A stretch of DNA of 64,000 nt from NCBI RefSeq assembly GCF_000429845.1, contig NZ_AUCQ01000001.1, forward strand, positions 1 to 64,000. Reading direction: 5' to 3'. Shown here piece by piece: positions 51,897-62,301 of the stretch. The position numbers were made by a program, and so were the translations under genes. Under the pieces are notes generated by a model that had not been told where the DNA came from, searched no databases, and was given only the letters and a program-made list of their open reading frames with translations. The DNA is from Comamonas composti DSM 21721. GTDB taxonomy: Bacteria; Pseudomonadota; Gammaproteobacteria; Burkholderiales; Burkholderiaceae_C. Each line of letters begins with the position of its first letter. Positions within the stretch are counted from its first letter, which is position 1.

Positions 51897-52688
51897 TCAA
51901 TCGAACAGCGCGGGCAGCAGCCTCGCCGCCGATCCTGTGAGGCACTGGCTGGCCACGGCATCCAATTCTGTGGCCTGGGTATTGATCACCACGACATGCG
52001 CGCCGGAGCGGCGCGCAATCTGGGCCAGGCCTGCGGCCGGATACACCGCACCCGAGGTGCCCACGACGAGCAGCACTTCGGCGCCCTGCGCCGCCTGCTC
52101 GGCGGCCTGCCAGACGCTGGCCGGCAAGGCCTCGCCAAACCAGACCACGGCCGGGCGCAGCAGATTGCCGCAGACCGGGCAGCTTGGCGGCTCGCCCGGT
52201 GCGACTCGCTGCAGGTCGCAGCAGCTCCTGGGCCGATCCAGCCAGCGATTGCGCATGAGCTCGCCATGCAGCGCCAGAACGCCTGCACTGCCCGCTCGCT
52301 GGTGCAGGCCATCCACGTTCTGGGTGATCACGCTCATGCGCCCCTCATGGGTCCGGCTCCAGCGGGCCAGGGCCAGATGGCCGGCATTGGGCTCAACCCG
52401 CGCAATCACGGCGCGGCGATGCGCATACCAGTTCCAGACCCTTTGCGGATGGGCACGAAAGCCGGCCTCGCTGGCCATCTCCTGGGGATTGAACTGGGAC
52501 CAGTAACCGCTGCTGTCATCCCTGAACGTGGGCACGCCCGACTCGGCACTCATGCCCGCGCCGGTGAGCACCGCAATCTGGCAGGCTGCGGCCAGACGCT
52601 GGCGCAGCGCCTGTACTTCGCCGCTGGCGGCAACTGGCCGGGCCGGGGGCGAGGCGGACAATGGATCCGAAGAAGGAGCAAGAGGCAT
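51897..52688 (-). CDS. Sir2-family NAD-dependent protein deacylase
   Basis: Sirtuin of CobB type that removes acyl groups from lysines. The 263-aa protein has GAGMSAESGVPTFRD, TQNVDGLHQRAG, the catalytic His in LALHGELM and GTSGAVYPAAG. WNWYAHRR carries the Tyr-x2-Arg pair linked in class III sirtuins to desuccinylation. The zinc site is unusual: the second pair is CPVC but the first is adjacent cysteines (SCCD) rather than CxxC. An acetyl-CoA synthetase gene, the classical CobB target, lies 3 kb away. Confidence 0.9.
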   Translation of the reverse strand: MPLAPSSDPLSASPPARPVAASGEVQALRQRLAAACQIAVLTGAGMSAESGVPTFRDDSSGYWSQFNPQEMASEAGFRAHPQRVWNWYAHRRAVIARVEPNAGHLALARWSRTHEGRMSVITQNVDGLHQRAGSAGVLALHGELMRNRWLDRPRSCCDLQRVAPGEPPSCPVCGNLLRPAVVWFGEALPASVWQAAEQAAQGAEVLLVVGTSGAVYPAAGLAQIARRSGAHVVVINTQATELDAVASQCLTGSAARLLPALFD

Positions 52689-52852
52689 GAAGATGCAAAA
52701 AAAGCTGCGCCATTGTTACGCGCGCCTGCGGATCGTGGACGGCATCCAAGCATAGCGCCCACCGGCCTTTTCCTGGCCTGGAAGCCGGAATCAAAGGGCA
52801 AAACCGGTTCTAATCGCAAGCTTTGGATGGCATCCAAAGCAAAGGACTGAAC

Positions 52853-54082
52853 ATGCTCAATGCCTTGTGGCTGGGCTTTTTTCTGGTTGCGGCCGCATCG
52901 GCCTGCGCGCAGTGGCTGATCGGGGGCCAGGATCAGGTGTTCTCGGCCATGGTCCAGGCCTTGTTTTCCATGGCCAGGCTGTCGGTGGAGGTCATGGTGC
53001 TGCTGTTCGGCTCGCTCACCCTGTGGCTGGGCTTTTTGCGCATCGCCGAAAAGGCCGGCCTGGTCGAGTGGCTGGCACGTATGCTGGGGCCGCTGTTTGC
53101 GCGCCTCATGCCCGGCGTGCCGCGCGGTCATCCGGCCCTGGGACTGATCACGCTGAACTTCGCGGCCAACGGACTGGGCCTCGACAATGCGGCCACGCCC
53201 ATGGGCCTCAAGGCCATGCGCGCGCTGCAGGAGCTCAATCCCGAGCCCGGCACCGCCACCAATGCGCAAATCCTGTTCCTGGTGCTCAATGCCTCGTCGC
53301 TGACGCTGCTGCCGGTGAGCATCTTCATGTACCGGCTGCAGCAGGGCGCGCCCGATCCCACCCTGGTTTTTCTGCCCATTTTGCTGGCCACCTCGGCCTC
53401 GACCCTAGCCGGACTGCTGGCCGTCGCCCTGGTGCAGCGCCTGCCGCTGCTCAGCCCCGTGGTGCTCGCCTATCTGCTGCCCCTGGGCCTGGGCCTGGCA
53501 GCACTCATGGCCTTTCTGGCCACGCTGACCTCTGCAGCCCTGGCCCAGTTTTCCTCGCTGCTGGGCAATCTCACGCTGTTTGCGCTGATCCTGCTATTTC
53601 TGCTGCTGGGCGCCTGGCGCCGCGTAGGCGTCTACGACAGCTTTGTCGAAGGCGCCAAAGAGGGCTTCGAGGTTGCGAAAAACCTGCTGCCCTACTTGGT
53701 CGCCATGCTTTGCGCCGTGGGCGTGCTGCGCGCCTCGGGCGCCCTGGACTATGCCTTGCAGGGCATCCGCTGGGCTGTGCAGACGCTGGGCATGGACACA
53801 CGCTTCGTCGATGCCCTGCCCACCGCCCTGGTCAAGCCTTTCTCGGCCAGCGCGGCGCGCGCCATGCTCATAGAGACCATGCAAAGCCAGGGCGTGGACA
53901 GCTTTGCGGCCCTGGTCGCGGCCACCGTCCAGGGCAGCACCGAGACCACCTTCTACGTGCTGGCCGTGTACTTCGGCGCCGTGGGCGTGCAGCGCGCGCG
54001 CCATGCCGTGCCCTGTGCTCTGGCGGCCGAGCTTGCGGGAGTGGTGGCGGCGATTGTGGTCTGCTACCAGTTCTTTGGCTGA
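52853..54082 (+). CDS. Fused SpmA-SpmB nucleoside-recognition (Gate) membrane protein
   Basis: 409-aa membrane protein with about ten helices. The N-terminal half resembles SpmA (FAANGLGLDNAATPMGLKAMRALQ, LVLNASSLTLLP). The C-terminal half resembles SpmB (YDSFVEGAKEGFEVAKNLLPYLVAM, VKPFSASAARAMLIE, TVQGSTETTFYVLAVYFGAVGV). In Bacillus these are two genes linked to spore dehydration; the organism here is no sporeformer, so the role is unknown, perhaps transport. Start ATG 52853 (MLNALWLGF); the earlier TTG is unlikely. Confidence 0.85.
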   Translation: MLNALWLGFFLVAAASACAQWLIGGQDQVFSAMVQALFSMARLSVEVMVLLFGSLTLWLGFLRIAEKAGLVEWLARMLGPLFARLMPGVPRGHPALGLITLNFAANGLGLDNAATPMGLKAMRALQELNPEPGTATNAQILFLVLNASSLTLLPVSIFMYRLQQGAPDPTLVFLPILLATSASTLAGLLAVALVQRLPLLSPVVLAYLLPLGLGLAALMAFLATLTSAALAQFSSLLGNLTLFALILLFLLLGAWRRVGVYDSFVEGAKEGFEVAKNLLPYLVAMLCAVGVLRASGALDYALQGIRWAVQTLGMDTRFVDALPTALVKPFSASAARAMLIETMQSQGVDSFAALVAATVQGSTETTFYVLAVYFGAVGVQRARHAVPCALAAELAGVVAAIVVCYQFFG

Positions 54083-54117
54083 GCGACCAGGGCTTGGATG
54101 TATTCACTCTCAGCAAT

Positions 54118-54205
54118 TTGATAGCTGCCAGCACTTGATTTCAGTGACTTTCAGCAGTATTCAATGCTGAATTCATTGACTGGCAAGCGCTATGCGCAAT
54201 CAATT
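54118..54205. repeat. Degenerate palindromic repeat
   Basis: GCTGCCAGCACTTG on the left and CAAGCGCTATGCGC on the right, with an inner CAGCA/TGCTG stem. It is a decayed member of the 8261-8352 family, again between converging genes. Confidence 0.55.
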
Positions 54206-54319
54206 CAATAGCATGACAACAGGACATGGCTAAATCGGGGCACGCCTGCCACTGACCGGGCCCGCGGCATCCGCGCCACCTCTTGCGAGCTTGAGGCAAG
54301 CCGGGACGGCCCGCTGCTT

Positions 54320-54559
54320 TCAGCGCTTGCGGGCCTGTGACCCCAAGGACTCCTTTTGCCTTTTGATGCGCTGCTCACGACGACGCACTTCCTTCTCGGC
54401 CTGGCGCCGTTTGGTATAGCCCGAGCTGTCGGCCCAGGCCCACCAGGCGGTTGTGAGACCATAGACGAGCAAAATCCACCACCACGGCCAGCCAGCCACA
54501 GGGTCGACCTCGGCCAGTTTGAGCAAACTCAACAAAACTGCCAAGCCCAGTAAATACAT
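54320..54559 (-). CDS. Small Trp-rich membrane protein
   Basis: 79-aa protein matching the small Trp-rich family (TIGR04438) of Burkholderiales. Two hydrophobic segments (YLLGLAVLLSLLKLA and WPWWWILLVYGLTTAWWAW) contain six tryptophans, followed by a very basic Arg/Lys/Glu/Gln tail. Function unknown. It is flanked by a convergent repeat and the divergent cytochrome gene. Confidence 0.85.
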   Translation of the reverse strand: MYLLGLAVLLSLLKLAEVDPVAGWPWWWILLVYGLTTAWWAWADSSGYTKRRQAEKEVRRREQRIKRQKESLGSQARKR

Positions 54560-54668
54560 ACGTTTTCTCCCTCAAATTAGCGACTTCCCCACATGAGGGA
54601 AATCCATGCACTGCACCACTACAATTGTTCTGCAGTAAATCTGCCAGACCAACAACCAGGAACTCTCG

Positions 54669-54974
54669 ATGAAGCATCTACTGATTGCCGCCGCTCTGTC
54701 TGCTGGTGCCATGGCCCCTGCCATGGCCGATCAGGCTCTCGCCCAGTCCAAGAATTGCATGGCCTGCCATGCAGTCGATAAAAAATTGGTTGGCCCGTCT
54801 TACAAGGAAGTTGCCACCAAGTACGCAGGCCAGAAGGATGCGGCCGACAAGCTTGCAGCCAAGATCGTCAAAGGCGGCAGCGGCGTCTGGGGCCCGGTTC
54901 CCATGCCAGCCAACCCGCAGGTGAGTGAGGCAGAGGCCAAGAAGCTGGTGGCCTGGGTGCTGTCGCAAAAGTAA
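54669..54974 (+). CDS. Class I cytochrome c (c551/c552 type)
   Basis: Small periplasmic electron carrier, 101 aa. Signal peptide MKHLLIAAALSAGAMAPAMA, heme-binding CMACH (NCMACHAVD), and the axial Met in PVPMPANPQ. The C-terminal helix EAEAKKLVAWVLSQK is typical of cytochrome c551/c552. It ends with its own terminator. Confidence 0.93.
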   Translation: MKHLLIAAALSAGAMAPAMADQALAQSKNCMACHAVDKKLVGPSYKEVATKYAGQKDAADKLAAKIVKGGSGVWGPVPMPANPQVSEAEAKKLVAWVLSQK

Positions 54975-55006
54975 TCCCCGCCAAAAGAGACAAGCCTTTA
55001 CAGCTC

Positions 55007-55032
55007 AAAGCCACGCATCTGCGTGGCTTTTT
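55007..55032. terminator. Terminator after the cytochrome c gene
   Basis: AAAGCCACGC (55007-55016) pairs with GCGTGGCTTT (55021-55030), loop ATCT, followed by TT. It lies between converging genes. Confidence 0.85.
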
Positions 55033-55061
55033 CATGGGACAACCGCCAAGGCAATTCACCC

Positions 55062-55529
55062 TCAGGTCCCGGTGCCCCTGGTGAATTCACGCACTTGCTG
55101 CTCCAGTTGCCCCACATAGGCTGCCGTGCTGTTGTCAGACTCCTGGGCACGCTGCACCAGATGAATCTCCAGCCCGTCCAGGCGCTCTATCAAGGCTTCC
55201 TGACCGCGCGCATGCATGGCTTCGAGCACCGAGCGCAGCTCCGTGAACCGCGAGGCTTCGGCCTTATCGGCCAGGTCGCGCTGACTTTGCATTTCCTTGG
55301 CATGGCGACGCGCTTCCACAAGCACCGAACCCTGTAGCCACAGCACATAGGCAACAAAGAACACCCCCAGCAAGCAGGTCAGTGCCAGCATGAGGACCCC
55401 CAATGGTGCCTGGACTTCGGCAATGCCCAGCGATACCGTTCCCGGTGCCGCTAGCTGCCCCCAGTTGAACGCAGCGAGCAGCGCTATCAAAGCCACCGTG
55501 ATCAGCAGCAGCAAGGTTCTAAGATTCAT
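55062..55529 (-). CDS. LapA-like (DUF1049) membrane protein with coiled coil
   Basis: 155-aa inner-membrane protein. Two helices (TLLLLITVALIALLAAFNWG and LGVLMLALTCLLGVFFVAYVLWL) flank a short VSLGIAEVQAPLG loop, the layout of the lipopolysaccharide-assembly protein A (DUF1049) family. A long cytoplasmic coiled coil follows (ARRHAKEMQSQRDLADKAEASRF). I start at ATG 55529 (MNLRTLLLL); 19 extra upstream codons lack family character. No LPS gene is adjacent, so a role in LPS assembly is not supported by context. Confidence 0.75.
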   Translation of the reverse strand: MNLRTLLLLITVALIALLAAFNWGQLAAPGTVSLGIAEVQAPLGVLMLALTCLLGVFFVAYVLWLQGSVLVEARRHAKEMQSQRDLADKAEASRFTELRSVLEAMHARGQEALIERLDGLEIHLVQRAQESDNSTAAYVGQLEQQVREFTRGTGT

Positions 55530-55779
55530 GGCAGCTCTTTCGTAGTGATGAAGACAAAGACGGAAAAAAACACCACCCGGTACCAACCGGACATTCCGTC
55601 CTCAGGCCTGGATGGCGGTATCTCAGCCCGGTAATTTACCTCATCACAAAGCCGAGCCTGCGGCCCGGACTCAGCCCTTCATCGTGCCCCCACGGCCCTT
55701 GAAACTGACTTGCCCCAGGCCAGGGGCAGTCGCACAGCAAAGACCGCCCCGCCAGGGGAAAGCGCACAGGGGAAGCGCT

Positions 55780-57777
<1,998 letters not shown>

Positions 57778-58159
57778 TGTTTCTTGTCTCCAATGCGGGT
57801 TATCGAATTCAAATAGTGGTGCTACTTTCCTTGCCCGGTCTTACATGCCACTGACTGCATGCAACAGACCCGCACCAGTGCTGGGCCCGGATCACGATCC
57901 AGCCGCGTGCGCAGCGTCGGCCCTGGCCCGGAGTTGCTCACCAAGCCACGATCACCTGCAAACTTGAGCTCCGACTTTGACAAACCCGCCAGGGCTTGTC
58001 CTGACGCAAGCCGCAGAGTCCAAGGCTTTGACCCAGCGCAAGCGTGCCAGGCCGCCTGCTGCGGATAGTCAAGACATCCGCCAACCGGGCCTGGCTCATT
58101 CCTGCCAGCAGCTCCGAGGCGTTGTCCAGCACTAGCGAGCAATATCCGCAGGAGGTCTT
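57778..58159. other. Intergenic region upstream of acsA
   Basis: 382 bases with no recognisable gene; short overlapping frames lack coding character. It must contain the acsA promoter (minus) and the promoter for the DUF3149 mini-gene (plus), whose ribosome site GGAGG is at 58151-58155. No regulatory box is recognised. Confidence 0.5.
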
Positions 58160-58303
58160 ATGAAGCTGATGATTGATCTGTTTTCCACCGACTACGGCCT
58201 GATGAGCCTGGGCGTCATCGTATTCATTCTTGTCATGGCAGCCTTTTTCCTGCGCCTGTTCCTGGGCAAGATGAAGAGCGTGGCCGCACAGCCTCTGGAG
58301 TAA
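58160..58303 (+). CDS. DUF3149 membrane mini-protein
   Basis: 47-aa protein, sequence MKLMIDLFSTDYGLMSLGV followed by a single hydrophobic helix (IVFILVMAAFFLRLFL) and a basic tail. It fits the DUF3149 family by the LFSTDYGLMSL motif. A perfect GGAGG lies five bases before the ATG. Function unknown. It was too short for usual gene-length cut-offs. Confidence 0.85.
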   Translation: MKLMIDLFSTDYGLMSLGVIVFILVMAAFFLRLFLGKMKSVAAQPLE

Positions 58304-58335
58304 AAAGCGGCGGCCCGTATCTCAAGGACCGCCGC
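58302..58335 (-). terminator. Terminator of slyX (shared with DUF3149 gene)
   Basis: GCGGCGG (58307-58313) pairs with CCGCCGC (58329-58335). On the minus strand the hairpin is followed by TTTTTA, directly after slyX. Confidence 0.75.
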
Positions 58336-58339
58336 AGAT

Positions 58340-58561
58340 TCAGTAATGCGGCGGGAGTTCGTCGCGCAGATTGCGTGGCCCGCCGGAGGCGCCTTCTGGC
58401 ACCTGACGGCGCAGCTCGCGCAGCTCCTCGACCAGGCGATCGAGAAGCTGCTGCTGGCGGTAGATCGTGAGATTGAGCTGCTCAAGCAAGTCATCGGTAT
58501 AGCTGGCCTTGATCTCCAGCTCGACCACTCGCTCCTGCAGCACTTGCAGCTCTTGGCTCAT
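58340..58561 (-). CDS. slyX: SlyX family protein
   Basis: 73-aa coiled-coil protein of unknown function. The family signature is visible: LQERVVELEIKASYTDDLLEQLNLTIYRQQQLLDRL, then the ending LPPHY, shared by SlyX proteins. It is ten bases downstream of the aminotransferase gene, so the two form a transcript. Confidence 0.92.
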   Translation of the reverse strand: MSQELQVLQERVVELEIKASYTDDLLEQLNLTIYRQQQLLDRLVEELRELRRQVPEGASGGPRNLRDELPPHY

Positions 58562-58571
58562 GTGCGTGACT

Positions 58572-59768
58572 TCAGGCGTTCAAGGCCTTGGCCAGCCGTG
58601 TCACACCTTCACGTATCCGGTCCTCATCGGCTGTGGCAAACGACAGGCGCAAGCTGCTCGGGTCGGGATTCTGCGCAAAGAACGGTGTGCCGGGCACAAA
58701 GGCCACACCCTGCTCTATGGCACGCCTGGCAAACTCGCCCGCATCGGCCAGCTTGCCGCCCTTGCCCGTGAGCCTGACCCAGAGAAACAGGCCGCCCTGA
58801 GGCTGGACAAACTCCACGGCATCGCCCAGTTGCGCATGCAAGGCATCACCCATGGTCTTGGCGCGTCGCGCATAGACCTCGCGCACACGGGCCAGGGTGG
58901 CTGGCATCAGGCCGGACTTCAGGTATTGCGCCGCCGTTGCCTGGGCAAAGGTGCTGGTATGGGCATCGCTGAACTGCTTGCACATCACGGCGCGGGCCAG
59001 CAACTCGGGCCCGGCAGCCAGCCAGCCTATGCGCAAGCCGGGGCTGAGCACCTTGCTCAGACTGCCGCAATGGGCAAGCCACGCGCGGCTGCCAGGCACC
59101 TGGGCCGACAAGGCCAGCAGGCTGGGCGGCGGTGCCTCGCCAAAATACAGATCGCCGTAGGGGTCGTCCTCGACCACCAGGGTCTGATGCTTTGCCGCCA
59201 GTTCGAGCACCTTCTTGCGGCGCTCCAGGCTCAGCGTGGCACCGCTGGGATTGCCGAAGGTGGGAATCAGATACACCAGCTTGGGGCGATGCTCGGCAAT
59301 CAATTTCTCCAGTCCGTCCACGTCCACGCCCTGTCCATCCACCGGGGCGCTGATGACTTCGGCTCCGTAAAGACGAAAGCACTGAATTGTTGCGAGAAAG
59401 GTAGGCCCCTCGACGATGACCTTGTCACCAGGGTCGATCATGGTCTTGCCAAGCAGGTCCAGGGCCTGCTGGCTGCCCGTGGTGACGATGAGCTGCTCAG
59501 GAGCCACGTCCCTGGCCCCCTTGTCAGCCATGAAAGCCGACAGTTGCTCGCGCAATGGCTGATAGCCTTCGGTCGCGCCATATTGCAAGGCTGCGCCGGC
59601 CTCCTGCTGCAAAGCCGCCCTGGACGCTGCCTCGATCCCGGCCACATCGAACATGGCGCTATCGGGAAAGCCCCCCGCAAAGCTGATGATGCCGGGCTTG
59701 CCCAGCAGCTTGAACAGCTCGCGTATGGCGGAAGTCTCCACCTTGTTGAGTCGGTCGGCGAATTGCAT
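58572..59768 (-). CDS. PLP-dependent class I/II aminotransferase (LysN/2-aminoadipate type)
   Basis: Cytoplasmic fold-type I aminotransferase of 398 aa. The PLP lysine is in GSLSKVLSPGLRIGWL. Other signatures: ISFAGGFPDSAMFD, LQYGATEGYQPLREQL, TGSQQALDLLGK, YLIPTFGNPSG and VVEDDPYGDLYF. This subgroup includes 2-aminoadipate and multi-substrate aromatic/branched aminotransferases; the substrate is not decidable. Start at ATG 59768 (MQFADRLNKV); the open frame further upstream is not homologous. Confidence 0.9.
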   Translation of the reverse strand: MQFADRLNKVETSAIRELFKLLGKPGIISFAGGFPDSAMFDVAGIEAASRAALQQEAGAALQYGATEGYQPLREQLSAFMADKGARDVAPEQLIVTTGSQQALDLLGKTMIDPGDKVIVEGPTFLATIQCFRLYGAEVISAPVDGQGVDVDGLEKLIAEHRPKLVYLIPTFGNPSGATLSLERRKKVLELAAKHQTLVVEDDPYGDLYFGEAPPPSLLALSAQVPGSRAWLAHCGSLSKVLSPGLRIGWLAAGPELLARAVMCKQFSDAHTSTFAQATAAQYLKSGLMPATLARVREVYARRAKTMGDALHAQLGDAVEFVQPQGGLFLWVRLTGKGGKLADAGEFARRAIEQGVAFVPGTPFFAQNPDPSSLRLSFATADEDRIREGVTRLAKALNA

Positions 59769-59975
59769 CTTGGTATTCCGTTCTCCATGAACCCGGGATC
59801 TTGAGCAGCCCGAAAAGGCAAAGGCCGCTCGGGGCGGCGCTACGCTATTGTGGCCTGTTTGCCCTGCCCTTGACCCAAGTTCAGCCAAACCCTGGACGAC
59901 AAGAGGCCGGGCCGGGGCACAATCCAAGGCCTGCATCGCCCGGCTCAAGCCATTGCCCATTGTTTGCCTCACGCC

Positions 59976-60629
59976 ATGAAGCCCAGCCAGATCACGCCTT
60001 TTTTCGCGACCCTGAAGGCCGCCAATCCCTCGCCCCAGACCGAGCTCGAATACACCACGGTCTTCGAACTGCTCGCCGCCGTGCTGCTTTCCGCCCAGGC
60101 CACGGATGTGGGTGTGAACAAGGCCACGCGCCGGCTGTTTCCTGTCGCCAATACGCCCCAGGCGATTCTGGATCTAGGCCTTGAAGGCCTGGAGGGCCAT
60201 ATCAAGACCATAGGCCTATACCGCAGCAAGGCCAGACACTTGATGCAGACCTGCGGCATTCTCGTAGAGCGCCACGGCAGTCAGGTACCCCGCACGCGCG
60301 AAGAGCTCGAAGCCCTGCCCGGCGTGGGCCGCAAGACCGCCAACGTGGTGCTCAACGTGGCCTTCGGCCAGCCCACCATGGCCGTGGACACGCATATTTA
60401 CCGCGTGAGCAACCGCACGGGCCTGGCCCCGGGCAAGACGCCGCTGGCCGTGGAAATGCAGCTGCTCAAGCGCGTTCCTGCCGAGTACGCCGTGGATTCA
60501 CACCACTGGCTCATCCTGCTGGGTCGCTATGTTTGCCAGGCGCGCAAGCCCCGCTGCTGGGAGTGTGTTGTCAGCAGCTACTGCGACTTCTCGCCCAAGA
60601 CAGCCTCACCCACCCAGGGCGCACGCTGA
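59976..60629 (+). CDS. nth: Endonuclease III
   Basis: Base-excision repair glycosylase/AP lyase for oxidised pyrimidines. The 217-aa product has the helix-hairpin-helix LPGVGRKTANVVL (with the catalytic Lys) and VDTHIYRVSNRTG (catalytic Asp). The [4Fe-4S] cysteines have the spacing C-x6-C-x2-C-x5-C (CQARKPRCWECVVSSYC). Start ATG 59976 (MKPSQITPFF). Confidence 0.96.
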   Translation: MKPSQITPFFATLKAANPSPQTELEYTTVFELLAAVLLSAQATDVGVNKATRRLFPVANTPQAILDLGLEGLEGHIKTIGLYRSKARHLMQTCGILVERHGSQVPRTREELEALPGVGRKTANVVLNVAFGQPTMAVDTHIYRVSNRTGLAPGKTPLAVEMQLLKRVPAEYAVDSHHWLILLGRYVCQARKPRCWECVVSSYCDFSPKTASPTQGAR

Positions 60630-60654
60630 GCGGTCCCGCCCGCCTCAAGGCCTA

Positions 60655-60923
60655 AGAACGTGTTTACGATCTCCTCGGTGCCGCGCCAGTGTCTGTGCGG
60701 GATGGGATGCAAGACGCGACACCGCAGCAATAGCCGTGCTATTGCGAGGATTCGCAACGCTGTAGACCGCCCGCAAAGGCACTGGCCCGAAGGGTTGGAG
60801 CGAAATCGGGCGATTTCTTCGCACTGGCCCTTGCTTGCACCCCGGTGCAAGCTGCGGCCCATCGACTCCAACTCATCCCGATTGCGCTCCAACGCACCTG
60901 CGTAGAGATCGTAAACACGCTCT
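60655..60923. mobile_element. 269-bp miniature inverted-repeat element
   Basis: AGAACGTGTTTACGATCTC at 60655-60673 and GAGATCGTAAACACGCTCT at 60905-60923 are inverse copies with one mismatch. No convincing gene lies between them. Parts of the body recur at 46710-46800, and collapsed copies are at 13346-13402 and 11279-11297. It lies between nth and the fimbrial adhesin (converging). Confidence 0.75.
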
Positions 60924-60927
60924 AAGC

Positions 60928-62301
60928 CTACTGGACGCGGATCACGATCTGGGCCGTGGCGCGCACCCGGCCCGGCGTGACCGCAGGCTGGACTCCGACC
61001 CTGAGCTTTTCCAGACGTGCCTCGAACATTTCGCTGAAGATGCTCGCGCCCCCGGCTCCGCCCTGGTACTGGCTGGCCGGCCCGATCACGGGATACCAGC
61101 CCGCATCTGTGGCGTTCACGCCAGCGGCCGAAGACTCTTCCACCAGCAAATTCATCGGCACTCTGTTTCGCAGGATGCGAATGCCCACGCCCCCGGCCAT
61201 GCCGCTCTGTCCATAATTGTCGGAGACCAGATAGGCAAGACCCCCGCTTGCGTTGGCAAGAGCAAGCGCGGACGAGGCAGCTCTGGCCCCCGCAGAGACC
61301 AGCACGCCCAAGGCTGTTGCACCCGGCGCGGTACTGCTTTGCGCTCCCGCCTGGCACTTGAACAGCACCTCGAAAGACATGCTCGTGCTTCCTCCGCTGT
61401 TGAGCTCTGCCTGCGTGATCGGCGCAAAAATCACCTGGGGAGTGACCATCAGGACAGCACAGGTCGGAAAGCGCTTGAGCGTCACGCTTCTGTACAGGCC
61501 TATCGCCCCCGGCCAGCGCGCATAAAAGCCGCCCCAGTTACCGCTGGCATGAGGCTGGCCTACATTCGGATACGGCAGCCCCGGCCCTTTGATGGCGATA
61601 TACGCCGCAGGCTGGGCCCTCAAATACATTTGGGACTGCGTGCTTGGGCGATAAGGAAAAGACACGCCGGGCTCCAGCGGGGCGCTGTAGAGCTCGGAGC
61701 GCACCGCGCTGAGATTCTTGGCCTTGACGAGCTGAAAGCCTCTTGAATCCAGGTCCAGTCCGGTCAGCCTCCGCTCCTTCCAGACATGGGTGATGTACTC
61801 TCCGGTCGCAATATGCGTGAGCCGCAGCAGCACATTCGCCCAGGCCGTTCTGTACGCAGCAGGCAACCCCAGTGCTGTGCCCATGGCATCACCGCCGTTG
61901 TAGTAGCCGCTGTAGAGGTCATCGCCGTTGGTGGAGAACATTTCATACACCGCATCGCCTGGTGCACAGCGGAAAAAGACCTGTTCCGGGCTGTAGCCAC
62001 CAGCGGACCCATACTGGGTGATGGGCGCCACGGCACTGGCGATCAGCGCCGGATGGGGCTGAAAGCTGGCATCGCCCACATTGACCACGCCGGGCAGGCC
62101 CAGAGAGCCATTGCAGGTGTCGCAGGCACCGGTCCAGTTGCCCGTGGACACCCCGTCCCCAGGGCGGATCTCATGGGAGGCAACCGTTCTGGCGGACCCC
62201 ATCTTGGTGACTTTGTAGCAGGTAGCCGCAGCCGGCAGACAGGCTAGGCTGGCGGCACAGAATACAGCCAGGCCAGCCCAGCGAAGCAATGCAACCATCA
62301 T
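60928..62301 (-). CDS. Fimbrial tip adhesin of a chaperone-usher system
   Basis: 457-aa exported protein: signal peptide MMVALLRWAGLAVFCAASLACLPAAATC, a large variable N-terminal part (CDTCNGSLGLPGVVNVGD, CAPGDAVYEMFSTNGDDLYSGYY) and a C-terminal pilin-like domain. The latter has TCAVLMVTPQVIFAPI, FEVLFKCQAG, GVGIRILRN and the final strand VRATAQIVIRV. This two-domain layout and its place directly after the usher gene (four-base overlap) fit a tip adhesin. Ligand unknown. Confidence 0.82.
   Translation of the reverse strand: MMVALLRWAGLAVFCAASLACLPAAATCYKVTKMGSARTVASHEIRPGDGVSTGNWTGACDTCNGSLGLPGVVNVGDASFQPHPALIASAVAPITQYGSAGGYSPEQVFFRCAPGDAVYEMFSTNGDDLYSGYYNGGDAMGTALGLPAAYRTAWANVLLRLTHIATGEYITHVWKERRLTGLDLDSRGFQLVKAKNLSAVRSELYSAPLEPGVSFPYRPSTQSQMYLRAQPAAYIAIKGPGLPYPNVGQPHASGNWGGFYARWPGAIGLYRSVTLKRFPTCAVLMVTPQVIFAPITQAELNSGGSTSMSFEVLFKCQAGAQSSTAPGATALGVLVSAGARAASSALALANASGGLAYLVSDNYGQSGMAGGVGIRILRNRVPMNLLVEESSAAGVNATDAGWYPVIGPASQYQGGAGGASIFSEMFEARLEKLRVGVQPAVTPGRVRATAQIVIRVQ

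Noticed and set aside
57858-58142. Overlapping short open frames upstream of acsA
   Set aside because: No ribosome site, no family features and frames open on both strands; GC-rich noise.
60924-61357. Minus-strand frame across the 60655-60923 element as a gene
   Set aside because: It has no start or domain, overlaps the adhesin and nth genes, and is explained by the repeat element.
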